This document shows, one piece after another, positions 40,377-48,723 of a stretch of DNA of 64,000 nt. How positions within the stretch are numbered: position 1 is the first letter of the stretch; every line of letters starts with the position of its first letter. Under the pieces are notes generated by a model, which worked only from the letters and a program-made list of their open reading frames with translations, ran no database searches and was not told the origin of the DNA. This DNA is from Acidimicrobiia bacterium (GTDB taxonomy: Bacteria > Actinomycetota > Acidimicrobiia > IMCC26256 > PALSA-555): assembly GCA_040881685.1 (NCBI GenBank), contig JBBECS010000054.1:90953-154952 (forward strand), given 5' to 3'. The position numbers were made by a program, and so were the translations under genes.

Positions 40377-41060
40377 GTGCCCCAGCCGCCGCCCCGCCGC
40401 TCGCCGGGCCCTCCGGGGCCGGGAGCGCAACCCTCCCCGCCGCCGTCGCGCGCCTTGAAGAAGCGGCGCAAGAAGCCGGGCCAGCGCACGGTCGGCACCT
40501 ACCTCTTCTTCGTGGTCATCGCCGTGATCGTCGCGTTCGGCCTGCTCCAGCTGGCGGTCGGCATCTTCGGCGACACGACCCCGGCGATCGGCGACCACAT
40601 CCACGCCGCGCTCGGCGTCAACATCTGTGGCGAGTTCGAGGACAACGCGCCGACGTTCCTCACGCGTGCCGGATCGGAGGAGTCAGCCGGCATCCACTCC
40701 CACAACGACGGCCTCATGCACATCCACCCGGAAGCCGACGATGAAACAGGGATCGACGCCACCGTCGGGAAGTTCTTCGAGGAAGGTGGCTGGGAGCTCT
40801 CGGAGGACCGCATCAACCTTGTGAACGGCTGGTCGAACACCGACGTCACGAACGGCGGCACCTGTCCGGACGGCCAGGTCGCCAGCGTCCGTTGGATGGT
40901 CAACGGCACCGAGAAGGACGGCAACCCCGCCGACTTCGCACCTGAGGACGGCGATCGGATCACGATCGCGTTCCTCCCCGACGGCGACGCGATCCCTGAG
41001 CCGCCCGCCGACGCCCTCACGACGCTCGCGAGCGCGCTCGCGGGCAAGGGCAACGACTGA
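40377..41060 (+). CDS. Membrane-anchored hypothetical protein with His-rich motif
   Basis: A 227 aa protein with a Pro-rich, basic cytoplasmic N-terminus (PQPPPRRSPGPPGPGAQPSPP, then KKRRKKPGQRT), one transmembrane helix (TYLFFVVIAVIVAFGLLQLAVGIF) and an external domain. The domain contains DHIHAALGVNICGEFEDNAP and GIHSHNDGLMHIHPEADDETG, with clustered His that could bind metal. I do not recognise the family. A TAGCCT box ends 7 bases before the GTG, so it appears leaderless. The 151 bases upstream hold no gene. Confidence 0.68.
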   Translation: MPQPPPRRSPGPPGPGAQPSPPPSRALKKRRKKPGQRTVGTYLFFVVIAVIVAFGLLQLAVGIFGDTTPAIGDHIHAALGVNICGEFEDNAPTFLTRAGSEESAGIHSHNDGLMHIHPEADDETGIDATVGKFFEEGGWELSEDRINLVNGWSNTDVTNGGTCPDGQVASVRWMVNGTEKDGNPADFAPEDGDRITIAFLPDGDAIPEPPADALTTLASALAGKGND

Positions 41061-41080
41061 GTTGACAGCCGCGCTCGCTC

Positions 41081-42628
41081 CTAGCGGGTGAACGCCAGGA
41101 TCGCCTCGCACGTGCGGACGAGGAGACGGGCGGCGGCCGTCGTTTCGCGACTCGCCATCGGGCTCTCGGCGCGCTTCTGCCACCTGGCGAGCTGCTCCGA
41201 CGCGGCGGCCCGAATCGCCGCGGCGTCGGCGTCGGCCGGAAGGCCGAGGCGAGCGTTGACGGCCGCCCCGTCGCCACCGGCGAGGCGCTCCATAGGCGCG
41301 AGTTCGTCGGGCTTCGCGTCAACGGCGCCACTACGGAGCAGGGTGAGGAGGCGCAGCTCGGCGAGCTCGTGCGCCCCCGCGGTGAGCTGTTCCGCGGTCG
41401 ACAGCAGCTCCTCGCTCCCTGGCACCGGCTCAGAGAGGGCGAGCGTCTCGACCGCGAGGATCCCGGAGCGGGCCTTGAGCAGATCGCGCCGCTCGGTGAA
41501 CTGCGCGAGCAGCACCCTCCGGAGCGCGGGCAGACCGCTGCGCGCCACTAGCTCCTTGGCCAGCGCGTCCGCGTTGGGTGCCGTGCTGTCACGGACGAGG
41601 GCGATGGCAAGGCGCACGCCGAACAGGCCCAGCCGTTCGAGCAGCGCCTGGCGCTCCATCGTGGTGAGACCGACGTGCGCGTCGGCGTTGGCGAATCGGT
41701 CGGCCGACACGAGCAGCCGGTCCACATCGGCGGCGGGGGCCTTCGCGAGCGTCGCGATCGCCTGGTACTCGGCCTCGCGCAGCGTCTCCCCGGTCTGGGC
41801 GAGCAAGCCGGCCACGGGGAGCACCGTCTGCGCGAGTCGGCGTACCTTCTCGTCGCGTGCGTAGCGAGCGGCGATCCGCGCCGCCGACTCGAGCGAATCG
41901 AGCCGTCCGCCGCCGATCTCGTCGGCCCGCGAGAGCACGGCGATCGCGTTCACCGGCGTGGCCTGGGACACCTCCTCGTCGTGGAAGGTAGAGAGGAAGT
42001 CGACGTCGGTCGCGTGGAGGTGCTTCATGAGGTAGAGGACGGCGTCGGCCGCCGTCTCGCGGTGGTCGCCGGGCGTGAGGAAGTCCGCGGTGCGCGCTGA
42101 TGGCGCGCCCGAGAGCGCGGCGATCCCCGGCGTATCGATCAGCGTGATCGTTCGCAGCGCTGACGATGGCCACTCGACGTCGAGCCGTTCGACGGCATCG
42201 GGCGCGACGCCGTCAAGGTCAACGTCGAGTCCGTCGTCGACCCGGTGGAACTTCAGCGAGCGCGGCTCGCCGTCGCGGGGGTGGAGCGTGACTCTGTAGG
42301 TCACCCCGTCGTGGTACCAAGTCACGATCTGCGTGCACTCGCCCTCGTCGGTCGGTGCGAGTGGCTCGCCGACGAGCGCGTTGAGGAGGGTCGACTTGCC
42401 CGCCTTCACACGTCCCGCGATAGCGACGCGGAGTGGCTCGTCGAGGCGCTTGCGCTGCTCCTCCAGGTACTCGGCCGAGGCGCCGCGACCTGCGTAGACG
42501 CCGGCCGCGTCGTCGAGGAACGCCCGGACCCGCTCGAGGAGACCGGCTCCTCCGCCGCCTGTCTTGGTCGACGTCGCAAGCGACGTCTCCTCCGGCGCCG
42601 ACCGTTCACGCCGCTCGGCGCCGGTCAC
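41081..42628 (-). CDS. Dynamin-like GTPase, smaller paralog (IniC-like)
   Basis: A 515 aa protein with a P-loop GRVKAGKSTLLNAL (about 72-80), a DTPG switch (LIDTPGIAALSGA), and SRADEIGGG where the guanine-specificity motif is expected. A long helical region follows. It lacks an obvious membrane-insertion segment, as in IniC of mycobacteria. Dynamin-like proteins bend or fuse membranes. GTG 42628 overlaps the larger GTPase stop by 4 bases, and such pairs typically act together, so this is the IniC-position gene of an iniBAC-like set. Assignment by gene order and motifs. Confidence 0.8.
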   Translation of the reverse strand: MTGAERRERSAPEETSLATSTKTGGGGAGLLERVRAFLDDAAGVYAGRGASAEYLEEQRKRLDEPLRVAIAGRVKAGKSTLLNALVGEPLAPTDEGECTQIVTWYHDGVTYRVTLHPRDGEPRSLKFHRVDDGLDVDLDGVAPDAVERLDVEWPSSALRTITLIDTPGIAALSGAPSARTADFLTPGDHRETAADAVLYLMKHLHATDVDFLSTFHDEEVSQATPVNAIAVLSRADEIGGGRLDSLESAARIAARYARDEKVRRLAQTVLPVAGLLAQTGETLREAEYQAIATLAKAPAADVDRLLVSADRFANADAHVGLTTMERQALLERLGLFGVRLAIALVRDSTAPNADALAKELVARSGLPALRRVLLAQFTERRDLLKARSGILAVETLALSEPVPGSEELLSTAEQLTAGAHELAELRLLTLLRSGAVDAKPDELAPMERLAGGDGAAVNARLGLPADADAAAIRAAASEQLARWQKRAESPMASRETTAAARLLVRTCEAILAFTR

Positions 42629-44511
42629 GACGTCGGAGCGGAAGCCAGGGCGAGGTCACGCGACTCGACGATCTGCTTGCGCAGCATCGCGATCCGTTGG
42701 ATCTCGGCCTGCACGTCCTTGAGACGCTTCGTCCGCGTCTGCTGGTCGGCCTGCACCGCCTGCGCGGCTGCCTGCTTCGACTCGTTCACCGATCGCTGGA
42801 GCTCATCGGCGCGTGTGGTGTAGTGGTCGCGCAGCTGACGCTGCACCCGCCGGAGGGTGTCACGGCTCTCCTTGCCGGAGAGGAACGACGCCTCGTCGAG
42901 GTACTTCCGGATCGCGTTCTTGGCGTTCTGACGGCGCATGGTGATCTGGCGTGTTTCTTCGTCGCGCAGCGCCTTGCGCCCCATCATGAGACCGGCCGCC
43001 ACAGGGAGCGCGCCGATCGCGAGTCCGACCATGCTGCCCAGGGCGCCGAACATCAAGACGCCCATGTAGCCGCCCCGAACGCCGGTCATCGCCTTCTGAC
43101 CCTTCCCCATCGTCGAGAAGTCGACGTGCGCCTCGGTGCTCTCCCGGCGAAGCGATGCCCCGGCCCCCCCGAGATCGGGGTGGTACACCGCCGCCTCGCT
43201 GTCGAGCGCGAAGTGCTCGGCGACCTGGGCGCTCAGCTCCTCGGCCCGGGTCTGGAGGAAACGGAAGTTGTTCACGACGTCCTCCGCGGAGCGACGGTAG
43301 AGCCAGGGCTCGAACTCGGCCCAGATCTCGACCGGGTCGTCGTTGTCGATGACCTCGTCGGCCTCCTTCGTGATCTGCCGGAGCCGACCCCGCAGATCGT
43401 GGTCGACGTCGGAGGTGAGGTCGCCGATCCCGTCCGCGAGCGTCACCGCCCACCGCGCCGCCTGGCTGTGCAACTGCTCGGCCCGCTGGTTCGCCCGCTC
43501 GAGACCCTCCCGGAGCGGCCCGGCATCCTCGGGTGCTTTGAGCGCGGCCTCTTCGGTGTTGAACTGCGCCTGGAGCTGATCCGTCACCGTGAGCAGCTCG
43601 GCGCACACGCCGGCCACGCCGCGGCGCTCGCCGTCGCCCACGATCTCGGCGCGCAGCGTCTCGATCAGCTGCGGGAAGCCCGACTCCTCGTCCAGCTCGG
43701 GATCGCCGAGCTCGAGCGCCTGGGTCCGCAGGGTCGACGATACCGAGATGATCGACGTGGCGATCTTGGCCTCGGCGAGGTGCCCCTGATCGAGGTCCAC
43801 GATCTTGCGCCACGCCGGGTAGAAGTCGATCTTCGTCACGACGCAGCAGACGTTCGGGCAGAGCGAGATGGCCTGCTTCAAGAAGGTCATCTCGGGCTCG
43901 GAGAACTCCTGGGACGCGTCGGAGAGGAAGAGGACCCCGTCGGCGGTGGGCAGCGCGGCGGCGGTGATCGCGCCGTGGACCGACCCGAGACCGCCGACGC
44001 CCGGCGTGTCGACGAAGACGAGCCCGTCTTCGAGCATGGGCGACGGAACTCCCACCTCAACCCATTGCACCCGCCGCTCGTTCGCGGGGTTCGCGGCCTC
44101 GGTCACGTACTCGCGGATCCGGTCGACAGGGATCTCCTCGACATCGGGCTCGGCGTCGGGGTCCTCGCTCATGGGGCTGTACAGCACCCGCGCGGTCGGC
44201 GGATCCGCGAAGCCGACCGCGGTGGGGGCCGAGGTGGCGATGTCGTCGTCGACCGGGCACACGCTTGTGTTCAGGAGCGCGTTGACCAGCGAGCTCTTGC
44301 CCTGCTTGAACTCGCCGACCACGAGCACCCGGAACGCTGGGTCCTCGAGGCGCTGGCGGGCGGCGGCGATCCGCGCCGCCAGGTCCTCCCGTCCGTAGGC
44401 CGTGACCGCCTTCGTCACGAGGTGGATCGCGGCGAGGGTCGCGTCGACCGCCTCGCTCGACTCGCTCGGCTCGGCCGCCGCGCCCCCTGCCATCGGTTCC
44501 CCGGTCGTCAC
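42625..44511 (-). CDS. Dynamin-like GTPase, larger paralog (IniA-like)
   Basis: A 628 aa membrane-remodelling GTPase. The P-loop is GEFKQGKSSLVNAL (66-74), the switch is FVDTPGVGGLGSVHG, and TKIDFYPAWRKIV holds the guanine motif. A long helical stalk surrounds a hydrophobic double segment (YMGVLMFGALGSMVGLAIGALPVAAGLMMG, about 470-500) that fits the membrane-insertion paddle of bacterial dynamin-like proteins; the C-terminus is coiled coil. Mycobacterial IniA has this shape and is induced by cell-wall stress. GTG 44511 is used, with ATG 44493 possible. Confidence 0.82.
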   Translation of the reverse strand: MTTGEPMAGGAAAEPSESSEAVDATLAAIHLVTKAVTAYGREDLAARIAAARQRLEDPAFRVLVVGEFKQGKSSLVNALLNTSVCPVDDDIATSAPTAVGFADPPTARVLYSPMSEDPDAEPDVEEIPVDRIREYVTEAANPANERRVQWVEVGVPSPMLEDGLVFVDTPGVGGLGSVHGAITAAALPTADGVLFLSDASQEFSEPEMTFLKQAISLCPNVCCVVTKIDFYPAWRKIVDLDQGHLAEAKIATSIISVSSTLRTQALELGDPELDEESGFPQLIETLRAEIVGDGERRGVAGVCAELLTVTDQLQAQFNTEEAALKAPEDAGPLREGLERANQRAEQLHSQAARWAVTLADGIGDLTSDVDHDLRGRLRQITKEADEVIDNDDPVEIWAEFEPWLYRRSAEDVVNNFRFLQTRAEELSAQVAEHFALDSEAAVYHPDLGGAGASLRRESTEAHVDFSTMGKGQKAMTGVRGGYMGVLMFGALGSMVGLAIGALPVAAGLMMGRKALRDEETRQITMRRQNAKNAIRKYLDEASFLSGKESRDTLRRVQRQLRDHYTTRADELQRSVNESKQAAAQAVQADQQTRTKRLKDVQAEIQRIAMLRKQIVESRDLALASAPTS

Positions 44512-44542
44512 GGCCCCATCCTCGCGGATATTCGAGCGGACG

Positions 44543-44578
44543 CGACGAGGCCCCAGGCGTTCGCCTGGGGCGTCGTCG
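44543..44578 (-). terminator. Long hairpin between iniB-like and iniA-like genes
   Basis: Sixteen-base arms at 44543-44558 and 44563-44578 pair at 15 of 16 positions around the loop 44559-44562. It sits in the 84-base gap between the IniB-like stop and the dynamin start, with no clear T-tract. It may be a partial terminator or a processing or stability element that lets more of the small protein be made than of the GTPases. Confidence 0.6.
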
Positions 44579-44595
44579 TGTTTCGAGTCGTCGGA

Positions 44596-45183
44596 CTAGT
44601 TGAAGTCCGGGTCTGCCTCCTCCGGACCGTTCGCAACCTCGGCCCGAAGGAGCGGCGGACGACCGAGGTCGACGTCGACGTCGATGTTCTCGCTCTCGTC
44701 GATGGCCTGCTGGTTGTCGTCCCCGGTGGCCACGTTCGAGTCGGTGATGTCGCCGCCGCCGGTCTGGACGCCGTCGCCGGTCTGGACATCGCCGCTGATG
44801 TCGTCCCCGGCCAGGACGTTCCCGTCACCGTGTACCTGCTGCACGTCCTGGTCGAAGTCGATGTTGCCTTCGGCCTGCAGGTTGTTGGTGATCGAGTTGT
44901 CCTCGATGTAGGTGTTGTAGACGATCGGGTTCAGCTGCGCCGCAACACCGGCGACACCAGCTGACGCTGACGCTGACGCCGACGCCGACGCCACGCCGCC
45001 CGCCGCGCCACCCGCGTAGTTGGCGCCGCACTGGGCGACGGCCTCGGGGTTGACGTTCGCGTAGCCGTGCTCCTGGAGCCACTGCTCGGGAGCCCTGCTG
45101 TAGTCCGCGGCGGCTTGCTGGTTGCCAAGGAGCTCATCGAGGAGCTTCTCAGCGTCGTTGATGTCGACCTGCGTGATGGGCAT
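44596..45183 (-). CDS. IniB N-terminal domain-containing protein
   Basis: A 195 aa protein. Residues 1-55 resemble the IniB N-terminal domain (LLDELLGNQQAAADYSRAPEQWLQEHGYANVNPEAVAQC), a short helical module found in mycobacteria and relatives. A Gly/Ala/Ser run (GGAAGGVASASASASASAG) and an acidic, Gly/Asp/Asn-rich region with repeats such as GDDISGDVQTGDGVQTGGGD follow, ending in an acidic tail. There is no signal peptide. The start is fixed by AAGGAGGG 4 bases before the ATG. It is the first gene of the set that continues with two dynamin-like GTPases. Its role is unknown even in mycobacteria. Confidence 0.8.
   Translation of the reverse strand: MPITQVDINDAEKLLDELLGNQQAAADYSRAPEQWLQEHGYANVNPEAVAQCGANYAGGAAGGVASASASASASAGVAGVAAQLNPIVYNTYIEDNSITNNLQAEGNIDFDQDVQQVHGDGNVLAGDDISGDVQTGDGVQTGGGDITDSNVATGDDNQQAIDESENIDVDVDLGRPPLLRAEVANGPEEADPDFN
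44963..44992. repeat. Tandem hexanucleotide repeat inside the iniB-like gene
   Basis: Five units of GACGCT/GACGCC in a row on the plus strand encode the alternating Ser-Ala run at about residues 66-75 of the IniB-like protein. Units of six bases keep the frame, so slippage would change the length of the run without breaking the gene. Confidence 0.8.
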
Positions 45184-45490
45184 GGTTCCCTCCTTGAGGT
45201 CGCGGCCCCGACTCTCGGGGCTACGACGCAGTGTGGACGTCCCCCGCCTCGGCGAATCGGGGATCCCCCTCATGTTTCGTGCCGACGATACGGGACGCGA
45301 CCGGCGCGCGTCGAGGGGGGGAGAGGGAAGCACTCGGTGAACGGTGCCCCCCGGCGACGCGGTCCCGATCCCCTCCGCCGCGGGATCCGCGAATCGGGGC
45401 CTCCCCGAGACAAGCAGGTCCCCCGTCGCCTAACGTCCGCGACCTTCGGAGTTGCGCCGCCCGCGGGGCGACCGGACGAGACGAGGGGCT
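45184..45490. promoter_or_regulatory. Divergent intergenic region between iniB-like and Hsp70-like genes
   Basis: A 307-base gap with no convincing gene. It should hold both promoters. A perfect 11-base direct repeat, GCGAATCGGGG, occurs at 45252-45262 and 45389-45399, and a 10-base palindrome GGGGATCCCC overlaps the first copy at 45259-45268. These are candidate regulator sites because the two divergent genes may share control. No -35/-10 pair is clear. Confidence 0.45.
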
Positions 45491-47086
45491 GTGGGGTACG
45501 CGCTCGGTGTCGACCTCGGCACCACGTACACGGCAGCCGCGACCTACCGCGACGGCAGGGCCGAGATGGCGACGCTGGGAAGTCGCACCGCGGCCATCCC
45601 CTCCGTCATGTACCTGCATGACGACACCGTCCTCGTCGGCGAGGCCGCCGAGCGCCGGGCCGCGAGCGAACCCGAGCGCGTCGCGCGCGAGTTCAAGCGC
45701 CGTGTCGGCGACACCACCCCGATCTTCCTCGGTGGCTCGCCGTATTCGGCCGAGGCACTGATGAGTGCCATGCTGCGCTGGGTCGTCGACGAGGTCGCAA
45801 AGACCGAAGGTGGCGCGCCGGACGAGGTAGCGGTCAGCTATCCCGCGAACTGGGGTCCCTACAAGCGCGAGCTGCTCGACAACGCCATTCGCCAAGCGAA
45901 CCTCGACCACGCGATCAAGGTCACCGAGCCTGAGTGCGCGGCCATCCACTACTCCACGACCGAGCGGGTCGAGGTCGGCGACGTGATCGCCGTCTACGAC
46001 CTCGGAGGCGGGACCTTCGACGCCGCGGTGCTCCGCAAGACCGCGGACGGCTGGGAGACCCTGGGCACGCCGGAGGGCATCGAGCGCCTCGGCGGCATCG
46101 ATTTCGACGCCGCCGTCTTCGCCCACGTGCAGCGGTCGATCGGCGATGCGCTCACCGGCCTCGACGAGGACGACGAGACCGCGATGGCCGCAGTCGCGCG
46201 CCTGCGGGACGAGTGTGTCGATGCCAAGGAGGCGTTGTCGTCCGACACCGACGCGTCGATCCCGGTGCTCTTGCCGAACGCCCAGACTCAGGTCCGGCTG
46301 ACCCGGGGCGAGTTCGAGGACATGGTGCGTCCCCAGATCGCGTCGACGATCGACGCGCTCGGGCGATCGCTCGCGAGCGCGGGAGTCGAGGCCACTGCTG
46401 TGAAGGCCGTGCTCCTCGTGGGCGGCTCGTCGCGCATCCCGCTGGTGGCCCAGATGGTCACGGAGGCCCTCGGCCGCCCGGTCAACGTGGACGTGCATCC
46501 CAAGCACTCGATCGCGCTCGGCGCGTCGATCGCGCTCGGTGCAGCACAGGCTGCCGCGGCCGCGGCGCCGGGCGGCAGGGCCGGGGCTGCGCCCGACACG
46601 CCGAAAGTCGTCATCGGTTCGGCTGCCGCAGCCGTCGGTGTGGGTGCGGCGGCCGCCGCGGCCGATGCGGGCGGTGCCGCCGCCAGTTCGGGCGAACCGA
46701 CCGCGGCCGCCACGCACGTGGGCCCGGGCGGCGCAGCGCCACCAGGTTCGGGGGAGCAGTTCGGAGCCGGTGGTGGTGGTGGTGGCTACGAGCCGCCCCG
46801 CCGCGGCCAAGGGCGGAGCGGCGGCAATGGGAACAATGGCGACGGCGTTCGCCGCAAGGCCCTGCTCGCCGGCGCGGCCGCGCTGTGCGTCGGGCTCCTC
46901 GTGGGTGGCGCGGCAGTGGTCGCTTCCTCCGGCGGTAGCAGCGACCCGACGGACGAGACGACGACGAGCTCGTCGAGCACGACCACCACCACAGCGCCCC
47001 GCCCCGTCCAGACGCGGCCGCAGAACACGACCACCAGCTCGTCCACGACGACGAGCTCGACGACGACGACGACCGAGCCGCCGTAG
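45491..47086 (+). CDS. Hsp70-like protein with C-terminal membrane anchor
   Basis: A 531 aa protein. Residues 1-370 are an Hsp70 ATPase domain: ALGVDLGTTYTAAATY, the phosphate-2 loop YDLGGGTFDAAVL, and LLVGGSSRIPLV. The usual substrate-binding domain is missing. Instead there is an Ala/Gly-rich stretch, a basic segment, one transmembrane helix (ALLAGAAALCVGLLVGGAAVVAS, about 456-478), and an external Thr/Ser/Pro tail of about 50 residues. The ATPase would be inside and the tail outside. GTG 45491 is chosen for fit with the Hsp70 start. It is divergent from the iniB-like gene, and the pairing suggests a common stress role. Confidence 0.85.
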   Translation: MGYALGVDLGTTYTAAATYRDGRAEMATLGSRTAAIPSVMYLHDDTVLVGEAAERRAASEPERVAREFKRRVGDTTPIFLGGSPYSAEALMSAMLRWVVDEVAKTEGGAPDEVAVSYPANWGPYKRELLDNAIRQANLDHAIKVTEPECAAIHYSTTERVEVGDVIAVYDLGGGTFDAAVLRKTADGWETLGTPEGIERLGGIDFDAAVFAHVQRSIGDALTGLDEDDETAMAAVARLRDECVDAKEALSSDTDASIPVLLPNAQTQVRLTRGEFEDMVRPQIASTIDALGRSLASAGVEATAVKAVLLVGGSSRIPLVAQMVTEALGRPVNVDVHPKHSIALGASIALGAAQAAAAAAPGGRAGAAPDTPKVVIGSAAAAVGVGAAAAAADAGGAAASSGEPTAAATHVGPGGAAPPGSGEQFGAGGGGGGYEPPRRGQGRSGGNGNNGDGVRRKALLAGAAALCVGLLVGGAAVVASSGGSSDPTDETTTSSSSTTTTTAPRPVQTRPQNTTTSSSTTTSSTTTTTEPP

Positions 47087-47151
47087 CCGAACCTGTCCTT
47101 GGCACGTTGGCTGTTCCCCGCAGCGAAACCCCACGAGCTGAGCCTTCGGCG

Positions 47152-48366
47152 TCAGTCGATGTGCATACCTGAGATCGCTCGGGCGATGACCAGCCGCTGG
47201 ATCTCGGAGGTGCCCTCGAAGATCGTGTAGATCTTCGCATCGCGGTGCCAGCGCTCGACGGGGTACTCGCGCGTGTAGCCATAGCCACCGAGGATCTGGA
47301 TCGCCTCCTCGGTGACCTTGACCGCAACCTCGCCCGCCTTGAGCTTGCTCATCGAGCCCTCACCCGACTCGAACGGCTTCTTGGCGCCTGCCATCCAACA
47401 TGCCCGCCACACGAGCAGGCGAGCCGCGTCGATCTCGGTCTTCATGTCGGAGAGCTTGAAGGCGATGCCTTGGTTCTCGATGATCGGGCGTCCGAACGCC
47501 TTGCGCTCCTTGGCGTATTCGAGCGAGTACTCGAATGCCGCGCGGGCGATGCCGATGGCCTGCGCGCCAACGAGCGGTCGCGTTGCCTCGAACGTGCTCA
47601 TCGCGGCCTGCGTCTTGGTCTTGGCGCCCTCGCGAGCGCGCGCGAGGCGCAGGTCGAGCTTGTCCTTGCCACCGAGCAGGTTGGCGCCAGGGATACGACA
47701 GTCGTCCAGGATCACCTCGGCGGTGTGACTCGCGCGGATGCCGTGCTTCTTGAACTTCTGCCCCTGGTTGATGCCGGGCGTGTCCGGACCCACGACAAAG
47801 GCAGCGTGACCGCGGCCCTTGAGCTCCGGGTCGACCGCGGCGACGATCACGTGCACGTCGGCGATGCCGCCATTCGTGATCCAGGTCTTGGTGCCGTCGA
47901 GCACCCACTCGTCGGACTTCTCGTCGTACACGGCGCGCGTCCGCAGGCTCGACACGTCGCTGCCGGCGTCGGGCTCGCTGACGGCGAACGCGCCGAGTTG
48001 AATCTTTTCGGGCGTGCCGAAGCACTGCGGCAGCCACTCGCCGTGCTGTTCCGGCGTGCCGCTGGCCAGGATGCCGCTCACGGCGAGCGTGCTCCCGAGG
48101 ACCGCGAGCGTGATGCCGGCATCGCCCCACGCCAGCTCCTCGCTCGCGAGCGCGAGCATCAGTCCCGCGGGGTCGGCTGCGCACTGGGCGAAGAAGTCGA
48201 GCGAGTAGAGGCCGACCTTGGCGGCCTCCTCGATGATCGGCCAGGGGGTCTCTTCCCGCTCGTCCCACTCGCTGGCGGCGGGGCGCACGACGTCTTCGGC
48301 GAAGTCGTGGACCCATTTCTGGACCTGGAGCTGATCTTCGTTGAGGTCGAGGCTGAACTCGGCCAT
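47152..48366 (-). CDS. Acyl-CoA dehydrogenase
   Basis: A 404 aa flavoenzyme that forms the trans-2 double bond of an acyl-CoA. FAD-binding and substrate segments include FAVSEPDAGSDVSSLRTRA and WVLDGTKTWITNGG; the catalytic Glu is in YTIFEGTSEIQRL. The length is typical. GAGGAGG lies about 6 bases upstream of the ATG. Electrons would go to ETF. A 16-base palindromic site lies 40 bases upstream of the start and may be the operator of a TetR-like regulator that is not in this window. Confidence 0.94.
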   Translation of the reverse strand: MAEFSLDLNEDQLQVQKWVHDFAEDVVRPAASEWDEREETPWPIIEEAAKVGLYSLDFFAQCAADPAGLMLALASEELAWGDAGITLAVLGSTLAVSGILASGTPEQHGEWLPQCFGTPEKIQLGAFAVSEPDAGSDVSSLRTRAVYDEKSDEWVLDGTKTWITNGGIADVHVIVAAVDPELKGRGHAAFVVGPDTPGINQGQKFKKHGIRASHTAEVILDDCRIPGANLLGGKDKLDLRLARAREGAKTKTQAAMSTFEATRPLVGAQAIGIARAAFEYSLEYAKERKAFGRPIIENQGIAFKLSDMKTEIDAARLLVWRACWMAGAKKPFESGEGSMSKLKAGEVAVKVTEEAIQILGGYGYTREYPVERWHRDAKIYTIFEGTSEIQRLVIARAISGMHID

Positions 48367-48405
48367 GGGTGCCTCCTCGGCGCCGGGGGGCCCGGTCGCC
48401 TGTAA

Positions 48406-48421
48406 GTTACTGACCGGTAAC
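48406..48421. promoter_or_regulatory. Palindromic operator candidate upstream of the acyl-CoA dehydrogenase
   Basis: GTTAC-n6-GTAAC, an inverted repeat with arms of 5 bases (48406-48410 and 48417-48421) whose centre is TGACCG. It lies 40 bases upstream of the acyl-CoA dehydrogenase ATG. The size and AT-rich arms fit binding sites of TetR regulators of lipid genes, but no regulator was matched to it. Confidence 0.5.
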
Positions 48422-48545
48422 CACCTTACCCGAGTCGCGCCTCGGAATCACCAATCCGGCCCGCGGAGGCCTCAGGCCAAGGTGCTCTCCGGGGCCACTC
48501 GCCCCGATCTCGTGCGCCACCCGGCACGAGCCGGAGCCGTGCGTC

Positions 48546-48713
48546 ATGGAAGTGGGCTGTGCGCTCCGCGAAACGTGGGCCGACGTGCGCGATGCCACGA
48601 TCGCCATCCTCGACGCCACCACGTTCGCCGACCTCGCCGCCCGCTCCGGCGGCCGCTGGCTCGAGCCAACCCCGATCCCCGAACCTCGCCGTCGCGAGGC
48701 CGCAATCCCCTAA
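48546..48713 (+). CDS. Possible small gene, 55 aa, unknown
   Basis: A short ATG-to-TAA frame with codon third positions as GC-rich as neighbouring genes (it encodes RETWADVRDATIAILDATTF and LAARSGGRWLEP). There is no clear ribosome binding site, and the frame continues open upstream of the ATG for some codons, so it could be a remnant of a longer gene. No family recognised. Low confidence. Confidence 0.25.
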   Translation: MEVGCALRETWADVRDATIAILDATTFADLAARSGGRWLEPTPIPEPRRREAAIP

Positions 48714-48723
48714 CGCCCGCAAT

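Noticed and set aside
42433-44964. An 843-codon open frame on the plus strand opposite the dynamin-like genes
   Set aside because: It is an antisense shadow of GC-rich coding sequence: the minus strand carries complete GTPase motifs and coupled starts, while this frame has low-complexity Arg/Leu/Gly content and no domain.
46950-47080. Tandem ACG/TCG-rich sequence as a CRISPR-like or satellite repeat
   Set aside because: It is low-complexity coding sequence for the Thr/Ser tail of the Hsp70-like protein, with no spacers.
45221-47134. A 637-codon minus-strand frame opposite the Hsp70-like gene
   Set aside because: Shadow frame. The plus strand has the Hsp70 phosphate loops and a coherent membrane anchor; the antisense product is Arg/Gly-rich with no recognisable fold.
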